In this document: piece after piece, positions 16,257-24,666 of the stretch
Position numbering within the stretch: position 1 is the stretch's first letter
Layout: the number at the start of each line of letters is the position of its first letter
NCBI GenBank assembly: GCA_910583775.1
Contig: CAJTYD010000018.1
Coordinates: forward strand, 1-36,922
Source: an uncultured Muribaculaceae bacterium
GTDB taxonomy: Bacteria > Bacteroidota > Bacteroidia > Bacteroidales > Muribaculaceae
Reading direction: 5' to 3'
DNA: 36,922 bases
The notes under the pieces: generated by a model
Told to the model about the DNA's origin: nothing
The model's database searches: none
The model's input: the letters and a program-made list of their open reading frames with translations, nothing else
Translations under genes and position numbers: made by a program

Positions 16257-17063
16257 ATGAGTAGATTCACGAAACGATTAATCTTTACTTTTCTTTCCCT
16301 GACATTTCTTTGCGGCGCATGCTCGGTGCCTAAAGACGTCGCATATATGCAGGACCTCAGCTCTGACGTGGTGATCGCATCGGCGAAGAAGCAGCCTATA
16401 CGTGTCAAACCCGACGACCGCCTTTCGATTATCGTCAAGACAAAAGATCCGAAACTCTCTGAACTCTTCAATCTTCCCGTCTATTCCAACCGTATCGGCG
16501 AGACAACGACCGCCGGCGATGTGGCCTGCTACATGGTAAATTCAGACGGCGACATAGATTTCCCCATATTGGGAAGTCTGCATGTGGAGGGCATGAACCG
16601 CTCCGAACTCGCAGGCTTCATCAAGGGCGAGCTCATGGGCCGCGAACTGGTGAAGGAGCCGACCGTTATCGTCGATTTTGTCAATTCCGGAGTCAGCGTC
16701 ATGGGAGAGGTGAACAAACCGGGAAGATACGACATGAAGCATGACAACCTCAATATCCTCGAGGCGCTCGCCCTCGCCGGCGATCTCTCTATCAACGGCC
16801 AGCGAAAGAACGTTAAGGTGATCCGCGAGGAGAACGGCGAGCTTCATACATACGTGCTCGATCTCACCGACGCTTCGGGAATGGTGAAAAGCCCGGGCTT
16901 TCATCTTCAGCAGAACGATGTGGTATATGTCGAGCCCGACAAGATCAAGAAACGCTCTACTAACGTTAACGGCAACACTCTGAGCAGCGTCGGCTTCTGG
17001 ATGTCGCTGGCCTCGGTGCTCGCGGCTGTGGTGACTACAATCGCCGTCTTCGTAAACAAATAA
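16257..17063 (+). CDS. Polysaccharide export outer membrane protein (Wza-like lipoprotein)
   Basis: A 268-residue exporter. From ATG 16257 the N terminus is a short basic stretch and hydrophobic core ending FLCGACS, a probable lipoprotein signal with Cys as the lipidated residue. An in-frame ATG at 16218 would place 13 charged residues before it and is rejected. The Poly_export domain (about 42-135) is followed by an SLBB domain (about 140-205, VSVMGEVNKPGRYDM). The C-terminal hydrophobic segment (GFWMSLASVLAAVVTTIAVF) resembles the terminal helix of Bacteroidetes Wza-type proteins. It should form the outer membrane channel contacting the Wzc-like kinase encoded 10 nt downstream. Confidence 0.93.
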   Translation: MSRFTKRLIFTFLSLTFLCGACSVPKDVAYMQDLSSDVVIASAKKQPIRVKPDDRLSIIVKTKDPKLSELFNLPVYSNRIGETTTAGDVACYMVNSDGDIDFPILGSLHVEGMNRSELAGFIKGELMGRELVKEPTVIVDFVNSGVSVMGEVNKPGRYDMKHDNLNILEALALAGDLSINGQRKNVKVIREENGELHTYVLDLTDASGMVKSPGFHLQQNDVVYVEPDKIKKRSTNVNGNTLSSVGFWMSLASVLAAVVTTIAVFVNK

Positions 17064-17073
17064 TCGCGTAGGG

Positions 17074-19479
17074 ATGGAAAGTAAAAACGAAAGCGCCGTT
17101 AACTCCGGAAACGATGCCTTCCCGATGAGGGAATTCTTTTCAAACTGTCTGAGCCGCTGGAAGCTGTTCCTCGTCTCTATTCTCATTGTCTGCGGAACAG
17201 GCATTCTGTATATTTTACGCCAGCAGCCGGTTTACAGCCGCTCGATGGAGGTGCTGATAAAGAATAACGAGGAGGGAATGGACATAGGGAATGCCTTTTC
17301 CTCTCTCGGTCTTTTCTCGTCGAATTCGGATGTGAACAACGAGCTGATCTCGCTCACTTCTCCGGCCGTGGTCGCGGAGGTGATCGAGCGCCTCGGCATA
17401 GATGTCGACTACATCGCCCGTGGGTTTCCGCACGGCACCACTCTCTACGGCACCACGCTGCCTTTCCGTGTGATCTTCAAGGACGCCGACCCTCAGCGGA
17501 CGTATGGATTCCGAATACGCACTTCGGACGACGGCTCGTTCGAGCTTTACAGGTTTTACAGCATCGGTGTGGATGGTAAGAATAAATTCGACGGCACGGT
17601 CAAGACCCGCGTCGGGGCCAAGAACGTGCGCACTCCTTTAGGTACGGTCGATATAGAAAGCAATCCACGCTACGAATCGGGAGGGAAACTGCCCGAGACT
17701 ATATATGTAGGCAAGACGGGCCTGCAGTCATGCATAGAGTATTATCAGAAAAGACTGCACGGCGATTTCGTCGACAAGGATGCCGACGTGATCGAGCTCA
17801 GGATCAAGGATGTATCGACGCAGAGAGCCGTGGATATCCTTAACACTATGGTGGAGGTCTACAACGAGAACTGGGTGGAGGACAAGAACCGTCTTGCTGT
17901 GGCCACTTCCCGATTTATCGACGAGCGTCTGAAGATCATCGAGCAGGAACTCGGCGTGGTTGACGACGACATCTCCAGGTTCAAGTCGAAGACGATGGTC
18001 CCCGACCTTCGGGAAGCTGCTAAACTGACCATGGCCCAGAGCGCCGACATTTCAGAGAAGACGCTCGAGCTTTCCAACAAGATAGCCATGAGTTCCTATC
18101 TCCGCGACTATGTCCGCAATCCGGCCAACGAGGATAAGGTGCTCCCCATGAATACGGGGATAGGCTCCGCGGCTCTTGAGAAGGAGATAGCCGATTATAA
18201 CGAGGTGTTGCTGACCCGTAATAATCTTGTTGCTAACTCTTCGGTGAAGAATCCGCTCGTTGTCGACTATGACGTGAAACTGGCCGGGATGAGGGAGTCG
18301 ATAGTGAAGGCCGTGGAGGCCCACACCGCGGGACTGTCGGTGTCGATGCGCAACATGCAGGGTGCAAGAGGCGAGAACCGGGCGCAGCTTGCCGGAGGCC
18401 CGTCGCAGGCCAAGTATCTGCTGAGCGTCGAGCGCCAGCAGAAGGTGAAGGAGTCGCTCTATATCTACCTGCTCGAGAAACGGGAGGAGAATGAGCTGAC
18501 ACAGACGTTCAATGCCTATAACACACGCATCATCACCCCTCCCATGGGGTCGCTTAAGCCTGTCGCTCCCAAGAAGTTCATGATATTGGGGATCTGCTTC
18601 CTGTTGGCTTTGCTGGTGCCGGCGGTGTGGATATATATCGTAATGGCCGCCGACACGAAGGTAAGGAGGCGCAAGGACATAGAGGGCCTGTCGGCTCCGT
18701 TTGCGGGAGAAATTCCCTTTGCCGGGAAACGAAGCAGGATTGCCTTTATAAAAAAAATATTCGGCGCTTCGGCAAAGAAACGGAAACATGGAGAGCTTGA
18801 GAAGGTGGAAAAGGTCGTATCAGCCGGAAACCGCGATATGGTTTCGGAGTCATTCCGCATCGTGAGAGGTAATATAGATTTTATGATGAGAGGATCGGAC
18901 GGCGCCAACGCCATCATGCTGACGTCGCTTAATGCCGGATCAGGCAAGTCGTTCGTGGCCTATAACCTCGCGGCTTCGTTCGCCCTGAAGGGGAAGCGCG
19001 TGCTTGTGATCGACGGCGACCTCAGGCATGGTTCCCTCTCCCAGTTCGTGGGGATGCCTTCAAGGGGCATCAGCAATTATCTTACCGGCACCTCCGGCGA
19101 CTGGCGTGATCTCATCGTTCCCGTTCCCGAACAGGAGAACATGTACATCCTGCCGATCGGACACCGGCCTCCGAATCCATCGGAACTGCTCGACGGCGGT
19201 CGCGTCTCTACTCTCCTGGAGGAGGCGAAAAGGGAGTATGATTACGTGTTTATCGACTGCCCTCCGGTGGATGTGGTGGTCGACACGCAGATCATCGGCA
19301 GGTATGTCGACCGCACGGTGTTTGTTGTGCGTGCCGGGCTGCTCGACAAGAGCGCCGTCGCCGATATCGACGCGATCTACAGAAACACCCGATTCCCGCA
19401 GATGTGCGTCATCCTCAACGGTTCCGAGAATACCGATAGCCGATACGGCTCTTACGGATATTACGGCAGGCAGGATTAG
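17074..19479 (+). CDS. Wzc-like polysaccharide co-polymerase and tyrosine autokinase
   Basis: An 801-residue bitopic inner membrane protein combining Wzz chain-length and BY-kinase domains. The first helix is near 30-49. A large periplasmic part with a coiled-coil region (about 260-480) follows, then a second helix near 500-525 after the proline-containing PPMGSLKPVAPKK segment. The cytoplasmic kinase has Walker A SLNAGSGKS (K625), Walker A' VLVIDGDLR and Walker B YVFIDCPP. The C-terminal tail YGSYGYYGRQD has four tyrosines (791, 794, 796, 797), the autophosphorylation cluster. It sits between the Wza-like gene and a PHP phosphatase, the expected partner that dephosphorylates it. Together they control polymer length and export. 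Confidence 0.94.
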   Translation: MESKNESAVNSGNDAFPMREFFSNCLSRWKLFLVSILIVCGTGILYILRQQPVYSRSMEVLIKNNEEGMDIGNAFSSLGLFSSNSDVNNELISLTSPAVVAEVIERLGIDVDYIARGFPHGTTLYGTTLPFRVIFKDADPQRTYGFRIRTSDDGSFELYRFYSIGVDGKNKFDGTVKTRVGAKNVRTPLGTVDIESNPRYESGGKLPETIYVGKTGLQSCIEYYQKRLHGDFVDKDADVIELRIKDVSTQRAVDILNTMVEVYNENWVEDKNRLAVATSRFIDERLKIIEQELGVVDDDISRFKSKTMVPDLREAAKLTMAQSADISEKTLELSNKIAMSSYLRDYVRNPANEDKVLPMNTGIGSAALEKEIADYNEVLLTRNNLVANSSVKNPLVVDYDVKLAGMRESIVKAVEAHTAGLSVSMRNMQGARGENRAQLAGGPSQAKYLLSVERQQKVKESLYIYLLEKREENELTQTFNAYNTRIITPPMGSLKPVAPKKFMILGICFLLALLVPAVWIYIVMAADTKVRRRKDIEGLSAPFAGEIPFAGKRSRIAFIKKIFGASAKKRKHGELEKVEKVVSAGNRDMVSESFRIVRGNIDFMMRGSDGANAIMLTSLNAGSGKSFVAYNLAASFALKGKRVLVIDGDLRHGSLSQFVGMPSRGISNYLTGTSGDWRDLIVPVPEQENMYILPIGHRPPNPSELLDGGRVSTLLEEAKREYDYVFIDCPPVDVVVDTQIIGRYVDRTVFVVRAGLLDKSAVADIDAIYRNTRFPQMCVILNGSENTDSRYGSYGYYGRQD

Positions 19480-19523
19480 ACGTCCGCTGTTATTTAATTT
19501 CTTAGGTATAAAATCACGCAGTC

Positions 19524-20237
19524 ATGATGTGGCCCTTCAGTTCAACACCCAGTCTTGAGAAATCGGGAGTCTTCAACGGCTTCACCGACTGGCATTCCCA
19601 TATTCTTCCGGGTGTGGACGACGGCATCGAATCTCTCTCCGACTCACTCGCCGTCCTTGGCCGGTTTGAGGAGCTTGGCGTTGAAAAAGTATGGCTGACG
19701 CCGCATGTTATGGAGGATTTCCCGAATACGGTCGAGAAACTGAGAGAACGGTTCGGCGAGCTGCTCGATGCATATACCGGCAGGATCCGGATTTGTTTGG
19801 CTTCGGAGAATATGCTTGATTCTCTGTTTCAGGAGAGGCTCGTAAACAATGAGTTTCTCCCATTGGGAGACGGAGGCAGTCATCTTCTTGTTGAAACATC
19901 ATATTATAATCCCCCATACGGAATGGACGATATGATCAAGGCGACGTTCCGTCTCGGCTATACTCCGGTTCTGGCGCATCCGGAGCGTTATCGTTATATG
20001 GAGGAGGCGGATTATGAGAAGTGGAAAGAGCGGGGACTTCTGTTTCAGGGTAACGTGGCGTCGCTGGCTGGTACGTATGGCGACACGGCCCGTAAGAAAC
20101 TTGAATGGCTCCTTTCGAAAGGGATGATAGATATGTTTGGCAGCGACCTGCACCGCCTCTCGTCATTCGACCAGAATATACGCCGTTCGCCATCAGGCTC
20201 AGCCTTGCGCCTCCTCCGCTCCGCCGTCGGCCTATGA
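19524..20237 (+). CDS. PHP-type protein-tyrosine phosphatase (CpsB/YwqE family)
   Basis: A 237-residue metal-dependent phosphatase of the PHP superfamily. Metal-binding motifs are visible: DWHSHILPGVDDG (H24, H26 and the following Asp), TPHVMED, LLVETSYYNPP, AHPERYRYM and FGSDLHR near the C terminus. Characterised family members remove phosphate from the tyrosine cluster of the cognate Wzc/CpsD kinase, matching its position 44 nt after the kinase gene. Two adjacent ATGs (19524, 19527) are possible starts. It replaces the low-molecular-weight Wzb phosphatase of enterobacteria. Confidence 0.93.
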   Translation: MMWPFSSTPSLEKSGVFNGFTDWHSHILPGVDDGIESLSDSLAVLGRFEELGVEKVWLTPHVMEDFPNTVEKLRERFGELLDAYTGRIRICLASENMLDSLFQERLVNNEFLPLGDGGSHLLVETSYYNPPYGMDDMIKATFRLGYTPVLAHPERYRYMEEADYEKWKERGLLFQGNVASLAGTYGDTARKKLEWLLSKGMIDMFGSDLHRLSSFDQNIRRSPSGSALRLLRSAVGL

Positions 20238-20258
20238 AACTTTAAGGAACAAGCTCTA

Positions 20259-21479
20259 ATGACGAGTCAGCCTGTCAATAATAGAATACGATTCAACACG
20301 GCTTTCGTGAATCCCTTCTTCATAAACGGATTCACCTGGTTGCTCGTGCTGCTCGTCTACCAGCTCCGCTGGAGCACTCTCTGTCCGCGCCTCAGCGAAG
20401 AGATGCTGACGTTCCTCATCACTACAGTCGTCATCTCCCTTCTCTGCGGATTCCTCTTGCAAAAGAAAGGATTTAATAAGTTCTATTTGTTAAGGAGAGT
20501 TAGGTTGAAGCCATTATGGGTAATAACCACTATCCTTTATATTCTTTTATGTATTGAGATTATAGCAGAAGGAGGCTTCCCCTTACTCAGTTATGTTACC
20601 GGTACCAGATCGATACTCTATAATGAATTTGGATTACCGGGTATTCATATAATTGTCGTTAACTGTTTTTCTGCAATGATTATATTTGCTTACTATGCTT
20701 ATATCTCATCTCAAGATAAAATGATTAGAAAGAAGTTACGATGGCTTGTCTTCATTAACTTTATTCCATACCTAATACTTTTTAACCGTGCAGGGATAAT
20801 TGATAATCTACTTGGGGTATTCCTTATGAGTCTGCTGGTTTCCAAACGACCGATCTTATTGTTTGTCAAGTTGATTTTTTTAGGATTGGCAATTTTATAT
20901 GGTTTCGGTTACATGGGAAACCTCAGATTTGGAAAGGATAAAATGGATATGATACTGGAAGTGGGGGGAATAACGAATGAGTTCCGAAAGTCTTGGGTGC
21001 CAAATGAGTTTGCATGGGGGTATTTATATATTGCAACACCCCTTGCTAATACTCAAAACACAATTAACAGAACCCGAGGAATTCCTTCAGTCGATTCAGA
21101 GAATCTTCAGAACCTGATTGAATATGAGTTTATTCCGGGAATAGTTTCTAAGAGATTAGGAGTTGAAGAAAATAATCGGAACAAGGCTAAACTTATAAAA
21201 GATGATCTGATAGTATCCTCGGTATACGGTAGAGGATATGGCTACATGGGATGGATGGGGCTATGGATTATTTATATCTTTATTCTGCTTTTTATTTTGG
21301 TTAATACTAAAATTATAAATATAAACAGCCGGTTTTATATTCCGATGTTAATCACCCTTGACATAATTGTGGTAATGAATCTATTTGATAATATGTTGAT
21401 ATTTATTGGCCTTTTTCCACAGTTGCTGATATGGATATTATTATATTTTTCGAATGGACGAAAGTGTCTAATTTCATGA
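20259..21479 (+). CDS. O-antigen/exopolysaccharide polymerase (Wzy-like)
   Basis: A 406-residue protein that is almost entirely membrane helices (about ten), with a longer polar loop around residues 235-310. This is the topology of Wzy-type polymerases, which join lipid-linked repeat units at the periplasmic face. Sequence conservation in the family is very low, so the call rests on topology and on its place after the kinase-phosphatase pair. Composition changes sharply inside the gene: the first 65-70 codons are as GC-rich as the upstream genes, while the rest is strongly AT-rich. One 60-nt line at 20161 has 36 G/C, the line at 20461 has 19 and the line at 20641 has 16. This suggests a recombination joint near 20460. 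Confidence 0.8.
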   Translation: MTSQPVNNRIRFNTAFVNPFFINGFTWLLVLLVYQLRWSTLCPRLSEEMLTFLITTVVISLLCGFLLQKKGFNKFYLLRRVRLKPLWVITTILYILLCIEIIAEGGFPLLSYVTGTRSILYNEFGLPGIHIIVVNCFSAMIIFAYYAYISSQDKMIRKKLRWLVFINFIPYLILFNRAGIIDNLLGVFLMSLLVSKRPILLFVKLIFLGLAILYGFGYMGNLRFGKDKMDMILEVGGITNEFRKSWVPNEFAWGYLYIATPLANTQNTINRTRGIPSVDSENLQNLIEYEFIPGIVSKRLGVEENNRNKAKLIKDDLIVSSVYGRGYGYMGWMGLWIIYIFILLFILVNTKIININSRFYIPMLITLDIIVVMNLFDNMLIFIGLFPQLLIWILLYFSNGRKCLIS

Positions 21480-21495
21480 GTCCTTTTTGATTATT

Positions 21496-22308
21496 TCATT
21501 TATAGTATTTTAGAATATGTTTGAATTTAAGGATACAGTACTTGAGGAAGGAAGTATCTAAGAACTCACGAGAAACTCTAAGCTGTTGCAAATTATTGCC
21601 AACTAACTTTTTAAATTTTGAAAGTTTTCGAAAAAAAGAAATGTAGTGAGTATTCAATCCGATAGCATTGCCGGAATGCTGTCTGTATAGGATTGTCTGA
21701 GTATGGATCGGGATGATCTTGCCATTTGCCTTAAAAACGGATAGTGATGCCAATTGGTCATGAAGTATTGAAGGCGTGAATCTGTTTCTAATAATATTTT
21801 CTTTTGCAGACTTATTGAACATCATCGTGCAACCTGTATAAAGGGAAGCTATTATGAGATTCTCAGGATTGTCAATCAGATGGCTTGTTCGGTTGGCCTC
21901 CCACATAGATCTGTGGATGGTTTTTAATTCGCTGTCTACAATGCGAAGATCGGTGCAAACCAATACGGGAATTGTTGACGAATATTTCTTAAGTGCATTC
22001 AAACAAAGGTCTACTTTATTTGGCAGCCAGACGTCATCCTGATCGCAGAACATAAACACCTCCGCCGTAACTCTTTCAAGAAGCCATAAAAAGCTTTCCC
22101 TACACCCTCTGTGGTATGTCTCGTCCGGCATTAGTATTATTCGGCTGTCAACTTCGGACAATCCTTTGATGATTCTGACTGTGTTATCAGATGAACCGTC
22201 GTCGCGTATGTAAAGTTGCCAGTCAGTATAGGTCTGAGCTTGTAAGGATCCTATCTGCTCTTCGATATATTTTTCTCCGTTATATGTTGATAATAAGATG
22301 GCTATCAT
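21496..22308 (-). CDS. Glycosyltransferase family 2 (rhamnosyltransferase-like)
   Basis: A 270-residue GT-A fold glycosyltransferase. From ATG 22308 the protein begins MIAILLSTYNGEKYIEEQ, the classical GT2 start; upstream open sequence in the same frame overlaps the flippase gene and does not resemble protein. DDGSSD (36-41) binds the nucleotide, and CDQDDVW holds the metal-binding DxD. It starts 8 nt after the flippase stop on the same strand, so the two are an operon. It is related to the glycosyltransferase at 26306 (same motif order and spacing) but has visibly lower GC. Donor and acceptor are unknown. It ends 16 nt from the convergent Wzy stop without an obvious terminator between them. 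Confidence 0.9.
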   Translation of the reverse strand: MIAILLSTYNGEKYIEEQIGSLQAQTYTDWQLYIRDDGSSDNTVRIIKGLSEVDSRIILMPDETYHRGCRESFLWLLERVTAEVFMFCDQDDVWLPNKVDLCLNALKKYSSTIPVLVCTDLRIVDSELKTIHRSMWEANRTSHLIDNPENLIIASLYTGCTMMFNKSAKENIIRNRFTPSILHDQLASLSVFKANGKIIPIHTQTILYRQHSGNAIGLNTHYISFFRKLSKFKKLVGNNLQQLRVSREFLDTSFLKYCILKFKHILKYYK

Positions 22309-22316
22309 TTTAAGAT

Positions 22317-23651
22317 CTATTTGTTCCAGATGCCAGCGGCTGTGTTGTCGATTATTTTGTGATACTGGATGATATTGAGTATAAGGCCGGGGAGGTTCAG
22401 CAGGCACATCCCGATGAGGATGCCGTTGATGCCTCCGAGACCGCTCATGAATCTGCAAAACGGGTAGAATAACAGCGCCATTGCCACGGTGTTGATGGTC
22501 TGTAACTTGAGTTTGCCTAAGCCGTTGAGAAAATTTGAATAGGAGAGGCTTGCAATGAGGATTGCGATATATAAGGCCATCAGCGAGGACAATGACAAAG
22601 GAATCTGAACCATATCGTTTATCCAGAGACGGTAGATAAAACCTGATGCTATGACCATGATAAAAAGCAGAACGATATTGGCCAATACAATCAGACGTAT
22701 TTTTTTCATCGTTTTTCTTATCCATCGGATGTCTCCGCGTGTATAGGCATCGGTGCAGGCAGTCCATAAGGGGGTGAGAATTATGGTCATCGCGACAAGT
22801 ATGATGCTGAAATAACGGTATGCGATGTTATAGGGCGTTACCTGCTCAGGTCCGAATTGCCTTGATATGAGAATATTGACAAAAGAGAAAAGCAGTATGC
22901 CGGAAATCTGAAGAAGGAAGAATTTAGCTCCCAGTGAGAGAAGGTCTTTCAGACAGCTTTTTCTGAAGCAGGATATTGCTGGAGAAAGACTCTGGTAAAG
23001 TCTATTGAATGTAATGGGGTAGGCAGCCACATATACAGCAAGAGGAGCGAGGGAGTAAATTATGGCTACCGCCATAAGATTTCCTTTCGAGAAAAGAGTT
23101 AAGAGATAGATTGCCGCAAGTGCCAGGACATGACCTGTCGTTATAAGGAAAGAGTTTGCCGCCGGCATCTGCAGAGCCATGAAAAAACTACCGATGCATT
23201 TGAATATCATGTTGAGGCAGAACAGGCAGAATGCGAAATAGATGATTTTATCAAGATTCGCCACACTTCCCGAGGAAACTCCTATCAGGGAATACCAGTC
23301 TACGAAAGGAGATATCACTGTGCCGACGGCGATTGTCGCCCCCATTATGAAAGCGAGCGCGAAGAAAGTAGTGCTGACATATATTCGAGCCGATTTCCTG
23401 TCATCTTTAGCGAGCGCTTCGGCAACGCGGTTGCGCATTCCGTTGCCCAGGCCTATGTCAAGCGAGTCTATCCAGGCAAGAATGGAGCTTATCGTCAGCC
23501 AGATGCCGTATTCGTATGGATTCAGGTATCCTAAAAGAAGCGGAACCAACAAAAAATAAGAAAGCATATCTATCCCCTTGAGAATTGCCGAGGCCAGAAT
23601 ATTTTTCCCGGCTTTCGCTGTCCTCTTATTTTCGGAATTCAAAATACTCAT
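22317..23651 (-). CDS. Polysaccharide flippase (Wzx-like, MOP superfamily)
   Basis: A 444-residue membrane protein with about 12-14 helices and the N-terminal arrangement of oligosaccharide flippases (a basic start, ILASAILKGIDMLSYFLLVP, LNPYEYGIWLTISSILAWID). It would turn the undecaprenyl-linked repeat unit from cytoplasmic to periplasmic face for Wzy. It is the first gene of a two-gene minus-strand unit opposing wzy. No consensus promoter was found in the 70 nt upstream, which runs directly into the 9-bp tandem repeat. Codon and base use are intermediate between the GC-rich core and the AT-rich wzy part. Confidence 0.88.
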   Translation of the reverse strand: MSILNSENKRTAKAGKNILASAILKGIDMLSYFLLVPLLLGYLNPYEYGIWLTISSILAWIDSLDIGLGNGMRNRVAEALAKDDRKSARIYVSTTFFALAFIMGATIAVGTVISPFVDWYSLIGVSSGSVANLDKIIYFAFCLFCLNMIFKCIGSFFMALQMPAANSFLITTGHVLALAAIYLLTLFSKGNLMAVAIIYSLAPLAVYVAAYPITFNRLYQSLSPAISCFRKSCLKDLLSLGAKFFLLQISGILLFSFVNILISRQFGPEQVTPYNIAYRYFSIILVAMTIILTPLWTACTDAYTRGDIRWIRKTMKKIRLIVLANIVLLFIMVIASGFIYRLWINDMVQIPLSLSSLMALYIAILIASLSYSNFLNGLGKLKLQTINTVAMALLFYPFCRFMSGLGGINGILIGMCLLNLPGLILNIIQYHKIIDNTAAGIWNK

Positions 23652-23721
23652 TTTCTTTTTTCTTGATCGCTTATTATTTTAACGGAATAGTTTAATAATA
23701 ATTATAATGTCTTCTTATTTC

Positions 23722-23865
23722 TCGGAGGGATCGGAGGGGTCGGAGAGATCGGAATTATCGGAGAGATCGGAATTATCGGAGGGATCGGAATTATCGGAGG
23801 GATCGGAAAGATCGGAGTAATCGGAGGGATCGGAATTATCGGAGGGATCGGAATTATCGGAGGAA
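23722..23865. repeat. Tandem repeat, 16 units of 9 bp
   Basis: Sixteen consecutive 9-bp units of form TCGGA-NNN-A/G run without a single insertion or deletion. The two main variants, TCGGAGGGA and TCGGAATTA, largely alternate; a degenerate 17th unit follows to 23874. The array starts 71 bp upstream of the flippase ATG on its opposite side, and ends 51 bp before the four-helix-bundle promoter. A 17-nt segment (ATCGGAGGGATCGGAAT) occurs three times (23775, 23820, 23838), and its exact reverse complement is at 24633-24649 across the four-helix-bundle gene. Confidence 0.95.
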
Positions 23866-23915
23866 TCTGAAAATGACAAAAGAACATTTTAGGATTTAAA
23901 TTAATTCGATAAAGA

Positions 23916-23947
23916 TTTGCTATAATTTGGCATTTTTATTACTTTTG
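23916..23947 (+). promoter_or_regulatory. Promoter of the four-helix-bundle gene
   Basis: TTTG (23916-23919), a 20-nt spacer and TACTTTTG (23940-23947) match the Bacteroidetes consensus. The start should be near 23954, about 35 nt before the ATG at 23989. It lies between the left repeat array and the gene, so the transcript would carry the right array but not the left one. Confidence 0.75.
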
Positions 23948-23988
23948 CCTTTAGGATAAACAATATTGGATAAAAACTCTCCTTGATT

Positions 23989-24588
23989 ATGGAATCTGAC
24001 AGCAACTTTCTGAAGCGTAATGGAGATGTAAGAAATTTAAAATCATACAAAGTTTCTGTTATTATCTCTTTCATTACGGAATTCTTCGTAAAGAAATATA
24101 TCAACCATCATTCAAGGACGGTTGATCAAATGCAACAGGCTGCAAGATCCTGCAAACAGAATATTGTAGAAGGCCATGACTCAGGGCTAACTTCTAAAGA
24201 AACTGAAATTAAACTCACCAATGTTGCCAGAGCCAGCTTATCAGAATTGGAAGAAGATTTTATAGATTATTTGAAGTTTAATAATCTTGAGCTTTGGCAG
24301 AAGGATAATTCTCGCTTAATAAAGCTTCGTGAATATGTAAGAACTCCTGATTTTGAACAAAATTATCCTATTTTGATAACGAAATTAAATGCCGAGGAAA
24401 TATGCAATCTCTCAATAACACTGATTAAGCAAACTCAATTCCTCCTTGACCGTATCATAGAGAAACTGAAAGATCGTTTCTTGAGAGAAGGAGGAATCAG
24501 AGAGCAGATGACAAGAGCTCGAATCTCGCATAGAAACGGCTATACAAATCCTCCGCGACAGAATCCGCCATCTTCCAATTCCAAATAA
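23989..24588 (+). CDS. Four-helix-bundle protein (23S rRNA intervening-sequence / S23 family)
   Basis: A 199-residue, mostly helical protein. VDQMQQAARSCKQNIVEG corresponds to the family hallmark usually seen as RRAAVSIPANIAEG, and NVARASLSELEEDFIDYL to the second conserved helix (ARGSLSELE-type). These place it in the IVP/S23 four-helix-bundle family, also related to the Avd accessory protein of diversity-generating retroelements. It is longer than the usual 115-135 residues: it has an N-terminal extension of about 20 residues and a C-terminal tail rich in Arg, Asn and Pro that ends in the right repeat. The ATG at 23989 is preferred to an in-frame TTG at 23983. It is AT-rich compared with its downstream neighbours. 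Molecular function of stand-alone members is unknown. Confidence 0.85.
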   Translation: MESDSNFLKRNGDVRNLKSYKVSVIISFITEFFVKKYINHHSRTVDQMQQAARSCKQNIVEGHDSGLTSKETEIKLTNVARASLSELEEDFIDYLKFNNLELWQKDNSRLIKLREYVRTPDFEQNYPILITKLNAEEICNLSITLIKQTQFLLDRIIEKLKDRFLREGGIREQMTRARISHRNGYTNPPRQNPPSSNSK

Positions 24589-24632
24589 GTCTCAAAAACG
24601 AGCCGGGATTGTTATTCAACCGAGTTTTAGAG

Positions 24633-24666
24633 ATTCCGATCCCTCCGATTTCCCCGATAATTCTGA
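24633..24666. repeat. Inverted, degenerate copy of the 9-bp repeat
   Basis: About 3.5 units (TCCGA, TCCCTCCGA, TTTCCCCGA, TAATTCTGA) in the opposite orientation to the array at 23722-23865. The first 17 nt (24633-24649) are an exact reverse complement of array sequence. It begins 44 nt after the four-helix-bundle stop and ends 29 nt before the -7 element of the carbonic anhydrase gene. Confidence 0.85.

Larger units (their letters stand above)
23722..24666. mobile_element. Candidate IVS-like element: S23-family gene inside complementary repeat arrays
   Basis: Seen directly: the four-helix-bundle gene and its promoter are bracketed by a left 9-bp array (23722-23874) and a right, degenerate, inverted array (24635-24666), with at least 17 nt of perfect complementarity. 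Known: S23-type proteins are encoded in intervening sequences of some 23S rRNA genes, as an ORF within a complementary stem. Inferred: this is a related, autonomous element outside rRNA. No transposase, integrase or target-site duplication is visible, so mobility is unproven and the ends are approximate. Confidence 0.4.

Noticed and set aside
22309..22767. N-terminal extension of the glycosyltransferase at 21496
   Set aside because: The open frame runs inside the flippase gene and lacks protein character; the family start MIAILLSTYNG is at 22308.
23722..23865. CRISPR array
   Set aside because: Units are contiguous 9-mers with no spacers, far shorter than CRISPR repeats, and there are no cas genes.
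23702..23887. A 61-codon minus-strand ORF across the tandem repeat (Pro-Ile repeats)
   Set aside because: Any 9-bp repeat without stops gives an open frame; the peptide is pure repeat translation with no start signal or recognisable domain.
23916..24666. Diversity-generating retroelement suggested by the Avd-related four-helix-bundle protein
   Set aside because: No reverse transcriptase, template repeat or variable repeat is present in the window.
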